64,000 bases of DNA from Rhizoclosmatium globosum. Its lineage: Eukaryota > Chytridiomycota > Chytridiomycetes > Chytridiales > Chytriomycetaceae. The first letter of the stretch is position 1; every line of letters starts with the position of its first letter. Positions 56,416-64,000 of this stretch are shown here, piece by piece. Made by a program: the position numbers and the translations under genes. The notes beneath the pieces were generated by a model. It was not told the DNA's origin. It did not search any database and saw nothing but the letters and a program-made list of their open reading frames with translations. The stretch is taken from assembly GCA_002104985.1 (NCBI GenBank), contig MCGO01000146.1, positions 1-64,000 of the forward strand, read 5' to 3'.

Positions 56416-57268
56416 TCAATTGATGATCAATAGATGAGTAATGATATGTTACCCACCACTATCAAACTTTGCTTCACCCACGCTGTATTTAGAAGCTCTT
56501 TCTTATTCAAATAAATGTCAACCCGCTTTTTGCATATCAGTTGTCCGTTTTTTTCGTCAGACACAGATCACAAGACGGGTTCGGGTGAGAGAAGTGAGCA
56601 TCAAAAATGGTTATCGGCGCAGTGAGAGGGCTTCGGTGCTCAACGCAGTGAATGCACTTTCGTGAATTATACAATTGACAATCCTCTCCCGTTGCTTTTT
56701 TTGTATTGAGTGAAGGAAGAGCGAAATATCCCAACGCATTGAAGCGCAGTTCGATTAAGTGAGCGTTTGAAAAAACTTGTATCAGTAAATCTACACAATC
56801 GATAATGATGTGACGATGAAGGGGGGGAAATGTTTTCAGTTTGGAACCAAGCCAATCAATGTCATTCTACCCTATATTTTCCGGAAGATATTCCAGAAGA
56901 TCTCCATTCAAAGTGGAGATGGAAGGGGGCGCCACTATTATTAGGGGGGAGGGGGGGGACGAGCCCCCCCCTTCCTTCCCCCCTAAAAACCCCCCTCGAA
57001 CCCCCCCCTTTTTGACAATGGTTGTGATGTTGGGCTTTGTTAATATGTGTGCTCTTAATACCGTATTAGTTAATTGTAACTTCTATGCTCTCAACCAGTT
57101 CCGTAGTCTATCCAGTAGGGAGTACTCCAACAGATGTGAACATCCGTAGTTCGAATCCAGAGTTGAAATCAATAAGAAGTTTTACTCAGAATAAGTTACA
57201 ATGGAGATGGAAGACGAGAAGAGATAATGGATGGAGATGGAAGACGATCTGGAAGACGAGCTTCATGA
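56416..57268. other. H11-H12 intergenic region with G/C homopolymer hairpin
   Basis: About 850 bases. Around 56943-57011 a run of G6-A-G8 is followed by C8 to C9 tracts and TTCCTTCCCCCC, able to fold back on the G tract and also to form G-quadruplex/i-motif. GAGATGGAAG phrases recur at 56917, 57202 and 57231. A TAGTTCGAATCCA segment near 57146 looks like a tRNA B box but does not fold as a tRNA. Confidence 0.45.
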
Positions 57269-57872
57269 ATGCCGCATTCATTTCCCCACTTGAGCACCAA
57301 TGTGTCCATTACAGTTATGAATAATACGCAATTAAAACTGTCATTACAACTAATGGCAGACAGTGAATCAATGATCTCAGATACCTCTTCCTTCAGGTCA
57401 CTCAAAACGTATCAGTCAGTCAACACAGCACAACCATCGCTTCCTTCCTTCACTGATATGGGATTCCATCTCTTTTATCTCAAATCACATCGTTACTTTG
57501 CTCTTCCATCCGAAATCGTGACCTTCCTTCCGAATTACATTCAACCAACTACAGAACAACCCGTGAAAATCGAGAGCTCTGTTGATAAATCTCCTCGTAA
57601 GCGCACCTCGCTCTTGCCAACGCAAGTTTCTGTTCTTGAAGGGGAATTCTCTCTCAACGCATATCCATCCTATTTCAAACACTCGGAGCTGGTTACTAGA
57701 TTAGCCATGTCGCGGGCACAAGTTCGGAATTGGTTTGCGGTTAGTCCTTTTGCCTGTTTCCTTTGTGGCTCACTTTGATTATCTCATTTACATCCAACAG
57801 AACCATCGGGCAAAATACCGGCGTATTGCTGAAAGACAGAAGAGAGACTCTTCAAGAGTGTATCAGAAATAA
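57269..57872 (+). CDS. Homeodomain protein H12 (Q50A)
   Basis: Starts at MPHSFPHLSTNVSITVMNNT (57269; MNNTQL at 57317 also possible). The short N-terminal part is followed by KSPRKRTSLLPTQVSVLEGE, then ELVTRLAMSRAQVRNWFA. Intron 57740-57800 lies between residues 50 and 51, and exon 2 adds NHRAKYRRIAERQKRDSSRV to the stop. Gln50 is Ala and residue 52 is His; W48, F49, N51 and R53 are intact and spacing is canonical. About 180 residues, ending shortly after the homeodomain and lacking the conserved tail. Confidence 0.85.
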
Positions 57873-58111
57873 GACTGATGTGGCTTGGGAAGTTGTGGCT
57901 CTTGGTGGATATTTACGGAAAATGAACTTTCATTGCTTCAATATTTAGTTTGGTGATTTTACAGAAATGAAACCCGTTTTTCTAACTGTGGAAAGGATCT
58001 GGACCAAACCCAACAGAACAAGACACAAGGATTCGAATCGACACACAAGCCCTGGAAAAGCCCAACCTCTTTTTGCAGTTTCAGTGACAAGCCCAAACAG
58101 AAAAAGAAGCT

Positions 58112-59209
58112 ATGAAACTGTCGGACGAGACCAACCACCACTCAGCAACCACCACACCACTGAGCCTCAACCTAGAGCCAGCTGTCAAAACGGAAAGGAC
58201 AGAAGAGCAGGAAGCTGAAGTGGCAGCGACTCTGGCCATGTTCTGCCACACTTCTTCAGCATCAGCTGCAGCCGCCACCAACACCGCCAGCACCACAGAC
58301 GATGCCCGTCTTCCTTCACCGCCACATAGCACACTCGGACCCTCTTTCAACAGCCACGAACATCACCATCACTACAACCACAGCACCTCACATTCAACGA
58401 CAAGCCGCCTCCATTCGCATCCCGCCCACGAAACCCACTTGCACCCTTCCACAATCCCACCATATCAAATCCAAACACAGCTCTACCACCAAGAAGCTCC
58501 GCCGCACCACTATATGAACCAGCCCCTCCCTCCCTCAAATCACAACACACAACAAGCCCACCAGATACATCACCACCAACAACACCACCTTCCAACCACT
58601 CACCAACCTGCATACCCACGCACAACAGTCCCCGACCGCCGTCCACAACTATTCCTCACCCCACCAACAACCGGCTGCCTCCGCACAACAAAACCGCAAC
58701 AAGCAGTTCTCCATGCCGAATTCGCTGCAAACCCGAACCCACCCGGCCCAAAGCAACAAGAAATCGCGGACCGCATTGGAATGAAAAAGAGCACGGTCCG
58801 GAACTGGTTTCAGGTGTGTATCCTTTTGGAGGCGCTCACATTTGAAAAAATTCCTTTCCCTGTGATTTCTAAACAACCTTGGATAATCTAGAATGCACGG
58901 TCTAAAGCGCGGAAAGCGGCGGAAGCACTTGCAAACCCTCATCTGCAGCAGGAGTACCAGCAAGGAGGCGACAGCGGAAGCGAAGTCGGGTCGAACGTTG
59001 GATCCACGCTTTCGTTTGCGGATTCAAGCGTTCTTGGGTCTTCACAGGTTTCTATGAACGTGGGTCCATCGTTCGTGGGGCAACCGATGCAACAGCAGCA
59101 GCAGCAAGTGTATTACTCACAAAATCATGTTCAACAAGCGGCACAGCCACAGCCGGTGGAGAGGGAGGCACGGTCGGTAAATGTAATGAGCATTTCTGCA
59201 CTGATTTAG
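58112..59209 (+). CDS. Homeodomain protein H13
   Basis: Starts MKLSDETNHHSATTTPLSLN. Long His/Gln/Pro-rich region. Pre-homeodomain block LFLTPPTTGCLRTTKPQQAV. The homeodomain continues LHAEFAANPNPPGPKQQEIA and IGMKKSTVRNWFQ; intron 58814-58891 lies exactly between Gln50 and Asn51, and exon 2 resumes NARSKARKAAEAL. Canonical residues at 48, 49, 51 and 53. Gln-rich tail (QQQQQQ), and the end is SVNVMSISALI, one of the shared C-terminal tails. Confidence 0.9.
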
Positions 59210-59519
59210 ATGGGCTTTTGGCATTCGTTTTTTTCTTTTCATTATGGTTCTGGGGTAATCACAAAATACATGTTTTTCCACGCTACTTCACGTGGTGTCT
59301 TCTGATTGGACAAGTGCCACAAGGCTTTCGGTAAGAAACTATAATGAGCTGTTGGGACAAGTGTGGCTATAGGGTTGAAGAGTGAGTAATTGTGCCAAGG
59401 AAGGCGGAGAAAACAAATGTTGTTGGACAACAATTCGGATTTGTGTCGGCTTGTGAAATGAATCTCCGGACTCCTTTCTCCTCTTTTGTTACAATTCAAA
59501 GCGAAAAATCAGATATCGA
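59210..59519. promoter_or_regulatory. H13-H14 intergenic region
   Basis: About 310 bases; no gene or clear motif seen. Should contain the H13 3' UTR and the H14 promoter. Confidence 0.3.
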
Positions 59520-60839
59520 ATGGATCCACCCACTTTGGCTACAGCTACAGTGCCTCCGCAGCATTGCGAACCTATGGCTGTACGATCCAGTCGAGTTGGG
59601 CCATTATCTGTTCATAGTGACACCGCCTCTCAACTTACGCCTCCAACATCAGAAGTGGGAACACTTAACCAAAGAGCCCCGAACTTTAATAGCCTTCCAT
59701 CTATTCGAGCACAGTTTGCTACTGCTCATCCAACGCCGTTGATGCCGCAGGCAAGTGCAAGAGTTTCAAACACTTACCAGCCTCTATTTCACCAACCGTT
59801 GGTTGCTCCACCGACCTTGCATATGGCAAATCATATTATTCGAAACGATTACCATCCATACCAACGCCCACATCACACGCAACAGCAGCACTATTCTTCA
59901 GGACCATCACAACAATCTCTGCCAAGACCACCACCATCCCAAGCCCAACACCACCAACACCACCAACACCAACCAGTTCATCAGCACCCGCATTATGCTC
60001 ATCCGCAGCCTCAAATATATCGCCCCATTCAACATCCACATCCATACACGCACCAACAAACTCGGCCACTGTATCATACTCATCCAACCACTGCCTCCAG
60101 TGTCTTGCACTCAAGCCAAACTAATACCCTTGCATCATCGCAACCACAACCACAACCATCCTCGATACTCCCAAAAATCCCTTCACCCCGCCTCACAACA
60201 CGAACCTACAAATCCCGTAAACCAAAACCAGACGGCCCACAAGTCTTTCTCACACCTCCAACAAGCGGTTCTATCCGTGCAACAAAGCCAGTTGAGTCCC
60301 AAAACATATTTACTAATCTATTTATCCTCAAACTGACTTACTTTACAAAAAAAAAACAGCAACTCAATGTCTTGTACAAGATCTTTGCAGAGAACCCTAT
60401 GCCAAGCGGTGAGATGCATGCGGCGATTGGGTTACGAATCGGTATGAAAAAGAGTACAGTTCGAAACTGGTTCCAGAACCAACGTGCCAAGGCCAAGAAA
60501 CAGCAAACGGAGGGACACGATGATCAGACTGCTTATATTGGGGATTTGAATTGGAATGGGGCTGAGGGTGAGACTGCTGGGGGTGTGAGTAGTTTGATAT
60601 CGACGGCGAACGGACATGACGATGTCGAGAGATTTGAAAAGTGTTTTGAAGGGTTTAAACAGGAGTATGATTCGACTGTTGAAGAGGAGGAGGGGTATGA
60701 AGGGGAAGGCGATGCAGATTCGTCGCCACCAGCTTCTGAACTTGCACCTTCCTCGTTGGTTAGTGAGGCAACAAACATATTGGCTCTTTCTGAATCAAGG
60801 AGACGGCCGCATATTATGTCTATTGATGCTTTGATATGA
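59520..60839 (+). CDS. Homeodomain protein H14
   Basis: Starts MDPPTLATATVPPQHCEPMA. Gln/His/Pro-rich region, then VFLTPPTSGSIRATKP. Intron 60291-60359 is 69 nt with no in-frame stop, so an unspliced transcript would add 23 residues to the homeodomain arm. Exon 2 gives QLNVLYKIFAENPMPSGEMH, then IGMKKSTVRNWFQNQRAKAK with no intron in helix 3. Canonical residues at 48, 49, 51 and 53. An acidic region (VEEEEGYEGEGDAD) precedes the C-terminal tail SRRRPHIMSIDALI, the best example of the shared end motif. Confidence 0.9.
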   Translation: MDPPTLATATVPPQHCEPMAVRSSRVGPLSVHSDTASQLTPPTSEVGTLNQRAPNFNSLPSIRAQFATAHPTPLMPQASARVSNTYQPLFHQPLVAPPTLHMANHIIRNDYHPYQRPHHTQQQHYSSGPSQQSLPRPPPSQAQHHQHHQHQPVHQHPHYAHPQPQIYRPIQHPHPYTHQQTRPLYHTHPTTASSVLHSSQTNTLASSQPQPQPSSILPKIPSPRLTTRTYKSRKPKPDGPQVFLTPPTSGSIRATKPVESQNIFTNLFILKLTYFTKKKQQLNVLYKIFAENPMPSGEMHAAIGLRIGMKKSTVRNWFQNQRAKAKKQQTEGHDDQTAYIGDLNWNGAEGETAGGVSSLISTANGHDDVERFEKCFEGFKQEYDSTVEEEEGYEGEGDADSSPPASELAPSSLVSEATNILALSESRRRPHIMSIDALI

Positions 60840-61228
60840 AACATATATACATTTCTAATACAACATTTGTCATTGCTGACCATTCTATTAACAATTGAGA
60901 GCTTTTAACGCTGTCTTGGCGGTCTTGGTGGCAATTGTGAGATTTATGATTTGTGAGATGAAACAAGTTTTAATCAAACAAGTTGCCAAGAAACCGCTAA
61001 AATTGTTCCAAAATTGGCCTTCAATCAGCCCCGGGCGCCGTTTGTTTCCTGCGGAGTTGAAGAATAGAGAATACAATGGTATCAGCTGGTAGCGAGAGGG
61101 AGCAATTGTGTCAAAGTGGTAAGTACGATAAGAAACAACAATTTCTTGGCAGGCTTCCCACTTGTTCCATTTTGAAATGGGTGTTCTATTGGTCAATTTT
61201 CCATCGTAAAATTTGTTCCAAGAAAAAC
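60840..61228. promoter_or_regulatory. H14-H15 intergenic region
   Basis: About 390 bases without a supported gene; an upstream continuation of the H15 frame (61076) is hydrophobic and unlike other family N-termini, so it is treated as leader. Confidence 0.3.
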
Positions 61229-62351
61229 ATGACGAGCCACACACATCCAACACCAGCACCAACACCAATTGGACCTAGAGGCGATGCGCTGTCAATGCTC
61301 AGTGTTGCGGCAGCGGCAGCGACAGGGTCTTCCGAGGCAGTGGGACAAGCGGGACAAGGGCCGAAGCTGCCGTCGTTCGGGGCTGCCTTTGGGGCGATCG
61401 CAGCGGCCTATCCTGTTCCATCGCCGCTTTCTGGTCAGATGAGTCAAATGAGTCAAGTGGAACAAGCAAGACAACAGTCCACGGCGGCGGCGGTTGGAAC
61501 CAGTCACCAAGGCCAACAGAGACTGCCATTCAACCAACCACAGCCGCCCGTCCACCACCACCACCACCACCACCACCCCTTCCAGCACCACCACAACCAG
61601 CACCAGCACAACTACCACCAACAAGTTCAACACCACCCACAAGTCTATGCTAGCTCGCAGGCGCTGCGTCATCCCCAGCACAGCCGCCCTCAAAGCCACC
61701 CTGATGCCCACCGCTCACCAACCACCACTCAACAACGTTTTATGGTTCCACCTACAAGCGGATGCGTTAGAGCTACAAGAGCCCAGCTCAAGGTCCTCGA
61801 GGCTATTTTTGCCGAGAACCCGCTGCCATCCACTCAAATGCACAACTCCATCGCCGAACGTATCAATATGAGCAAGCAGTCTGTGCGTAACTGGTTTCAG
61901 GTGTGTACTTTTGTTTTCTTGGCGCAATTTTTTGTTGCATAAAACTCAATCACTAATTGTCATCTTTTATTTAGAATCAAAGAGCCAAAGTACGACGTGC
62001 TGCAAATGAGGGTGACAAGGATGCTGCTGTCAAAGTAGCACTTCTTAACCAAATCCAGATGGAACGCACTCAAATGAAATATGCTGCTCCTCCCCATCTA
62101 ATTCTCCCACACTGTCGCATGAACCGGTTTCTCCAGTTTCTCATAACGAGCCATCTAACAAAGAACTACCCAAGCAAGAGCCAGCTCACACTTACCCACC
62201 ATCATTTGTCATTCCAAGCTCTTCATCCATCAGCTCTACATATCCATCATATTCGCATTACTATCACCAATCGTCTTTGTCAGCAACGCCATCATCTTCT
62301 TCGACCCCTCCCAATACATCACCACATTCAATCATGACACTTGTGATATGA
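61229..62351 (+). CDS. Homeodomain protein H15
   Basis: Starts MTSHTHPTPAPTPIGPRGDA; Ala-rich helix, a run of eight histidines, and a His/Gln-rich zone. Pre-homeodomain block FMVPPTSGCVRATRAQLKVL. The homeodomain continues EAIFAENPLPSTQMHNSIAE and MSKQSVRNWFQ; intron 61901-61974 lies between Gln50 and Asn51, as in H13, and exon 2 gives NQRAKVRRAANEG. A one-base loss in CCCC near 62092 changes frame; restoring it yields a Ser/Pro-rich tail ending SPHSIMTLVI, a variant of the shared C-terminal motif. AATAAA at 62424-62429. Confidence 0.85.
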
Positions 62352-62702
62352 TCATCATGATGTAAGACGTAAAATGTAATAAGTAAGGATGTTACTTGGA
62401 AGTGTACATTATACCAATAGCAAAATAAATGCCTTTCAGTTCGTAATTTGGACTTGTATTCTCCATTGAGTTGTTGGAAAGACTGTTGAAAAGACACCTC
62501 ACTCAGTTTCTTCCTTCAGTTCATCCCTACAAATAACCTAGATTCACGTAGATACCCATAAGCACAATCTTATAATCCTTGTAACCGCCATTCCTCAACA
62601 ATTCAACAAGAAAGCGTGCACTGACATCAGTGTCTTGTTTTGGGTCAAGCCCAATTGTGACAAAGCCAAAGAATTGCACTTTCTTTCTCAAAACTCGGTT
62701 GC
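62352..62702. promoter_or_regulatory. H15-H16 intergenic region
   Basis: About 350 bases; AATAAA at 62424-62429 likely ends H15. No gene seen. Confidence 0.3.
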
Positions 62703-63406
62703 ATGAGCCAAGAACAACAACAAAACGAGGCCGAAATGAATGCCTTATCGTCACTTCTATCCCTACGATACGCCGAATCCCCGCAGATACCTTCCACAGT
62801 CTCCTGTGCACAGTCTCCGCGTGCCGAACGGTCAAGTCCCACCTCATCAGCAAACAACAACCCTGTACCTCCCCACTCTTCCGAATCCTCAATCAACACT
62901 CCCACGCGGGCCTCACTACTGATGCCTGAGACCCTGCACCCTTCCATCAGTCCGATCAATCCGCAAGCCACACATACACACCATCCTCCTTCCACTCGAA
63001 CCCGCCGAAACAAACACTATGTATTACCCACACATATACAAGGCACTGAGCAGCGCTTTCTCACGCCTCCAACAAGCGGGAACAGGCGCCCCTCGCGAGC
63101 GCAGACAGCTATTCTTGAACGGATTTTCAGTGACGAGACGGTGGAGCCTGATGATGAGGAAGTTGATTCTATTTCTCGGAGGGTTGGAGGCCTTTCGAAT
63201 GAGGTTGTTGCGAAATGGTTTTTGTATGTTTTTGTGTTTTATATCCATCCGAATCGGGAGGTTTTGCTGACTTCTTGTGTCTTTTGCGTTTGCTTAGGAA
63301 CCGTCGTATGCGATTGGATCGTGAGGAAAAGAGAAGTGGTTCGTCGTTTGAGGATAGGAAAGAGTCGCCGTCCCATTCTGTATCAAAACATGAAAATGAA
63401 GAATGA
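62703..63406 (+). CDS. Homeodomain protein H16 (two-residue longer, Q50L)
   Basis: Starts MSQEQQQNEAEMNALSSLLS. Pre-homeodomain block RFLTPPTSGNRRPSRAQTAI. The homeodomain has LERIFSDETVEPDDEEVDSI and GGLSNEVVAKWF; between Leu16 and Trp48 there are two extra residues, so it is a 62-residue domain. Intron 63224-63297 falls in codon 50, joining as Leu, then exon 2 NRRMRLDREEKR. W48, F49, N51 and R53 equivalents are kept. It ends HSVSKHENEE, without the shared tail. Last gene of the array. Confidence 0.8.
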
Positions 63407-63801
63407 AATATCATAGCCCATATGTGGAATATAATGGATAAAATGGTTCATTACCTGCATTCAACTCACTCAAATTGAACTTACACAAAACGAACGATTT
63501 TTTATTTGAGTTTTTTCATTATAATGAGGCCAGACGAGAGAAACAATGAGGCCCTGGTTTAAACGTAAATGAGGTCAATTCGGAAATAAGAGGCACGGAA
63601 CAGCGCAGTTGCTTCCTGTAATCTAAACGGCATTAAGACATCCTTTCTCAGAAAACCCAACAAAACGAAGAGTTAAATCTAGGAATATCTTTTAAACCAT
63701 CTAGAAAACAAGAAACAAAAGCTCATAAAAACAAAGAAATAAGACGGAAGACAGAAAACAAGAGAACAAACACAACAGAATTACAGGGAGATGGCGACGG
63801 C
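63407..63801. terminator. Convergent 3' region after H16
   Basis: About 395 A-rich bases between two convergent genes. Expected to hold both 3' UTRs; no gene recognised. Confidence 0.35.
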
Positions 63802-64000
63802 TTAAGCTTGAGCAGAAGCACGCTGCTTACGGAGAACCTCGTTGTTTCTTGCAACAGCACGGTCAACAACTCCACGGGAAGAAATATCACGGATAGAGAT
63901 GGTGATCTTGGTAATCTGGTGGTTCTTGGCCAAAGCCTTGGCGAGGAACTGCTCAGCGTCGGTACCAGCGGACAAAGCCTGGTTGGCAAGCTTGACCTCA
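63802..64000 (-). CDS. C-terminal fragment of an unidentified, probably highly expressed gene
   Basis: Partial; the 5' part is beyond the window. The visible 65 residues read EVKLANQALSAGTDAEQFLA, then KITISIRDISSRGVVDRAVA, ending EVLRKQRASAQA. Codons are strongly biased to GCC/GCT, AAG and CGT, as in the secreted repeat gene, suggesting high expression. Not recognised. Confidence 0.6.
   Translation of the reverse strand, partial: EVKLANQALSAGTDAEQFLAKALAKNHQITKITISIRDISSRGVVDRAVARNNEVLRKQRASAQA

Noticed and set aside
57104..57160. tRNA-like A-box (TAGTCTATCC) and B-box (AGTTCGAATCC)
   Set aside because: The T-stem around TTCGAAT does not pair and no acceptor stem was found, so it is not called as a tRNA or SINE.
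30953..63406. Homeobox array as a basidiomycete-type HD1/HD2 mating locus
   Set aside because: The domains are non-TALE 60-residue types in one orientation, not a divergent TALE/non-TALE pair, and no pheromone or receptor gene accompanies them.

Overview
The window looks like nuclear DNA of an early-diverging, probably chytrid, fungus. Genes are dense and intron-rich, with short introns (mostly 45-75 nt, GT-AG, a few apparently GC-AG). They include standard fungal/eukaryotic genes (SKP1, eIF2-gamma, COX16, PI synthase, lipoate ligase, a transcription-type cyclin). Two other gene types fit zoosporic fungi: PstS-like/class C GPCR fusions and an intron-containing Fanzor nuclease. The organism call is an inference; no rRNA or other taxonomic marker is present.

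Layout. 1-10.6 kb: a broken coiled-coil repeat protein, a membrane-anchored SH3 protein, VOC and GNAT enzymes, and a tandem pair of receptors with a phosphate-binding-protein-like ectodomain and seven membrane helices. 10.7-30.7 kb: mostly housekeeping genes (SKP1, cyclin K/T-like, eIF2-gamma, arrestin-like, a secreted Pro/Asn repeat protein, an NTF2-like protein, COX16 and lipoate ligase head to head, an RRM/zinc-knuckle splicing-type protein, a CCCH zinc-finger segment and a Cid1-type nucleotidyltransferase). 31-63.4 kb: sixteen homeobox genes, all on the + strand, encoding seventeen homeodomains. The array is interrupted only by PI synthase (34.6-36.0 kb) and by a large minus-strand Fanzor1 gene (44.9-50.8 kb). 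63.8-64.0 kb: the 3' end of an unidentified minus-strand gene.

The homeobox array is the main feature. The genes before the Fanzor (H1-H7) mostly end recognition helix 3 in I-W-F-Q-N. Those after it (H8-H16) mostly have V-R-N-W-F, and several share a C-terminal tail of the type IMSIxALI plus a PPTSGxxRATKPQ block just before the homeodomain. Introns, where present in helix 3, sit at one of two sites that roughly follow this split. Several members have changes at normally invariant residues (W48F, N51H, N51M), and one gene carries two homeodomains. This suggests repeated local tandem duplication followed by divergence, not a random collection of regulators.

Quality note. Many clearly homologous reading frames are broken by single-base losses in homopolymers (near 1883, 6289, 7035, 8870, 8909, 17661, 17903, 33328, 62092). 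Uncorrected long-read indels are a likely cause, so gene models with frameshifts are given as single genes where the two frames join sensibly.
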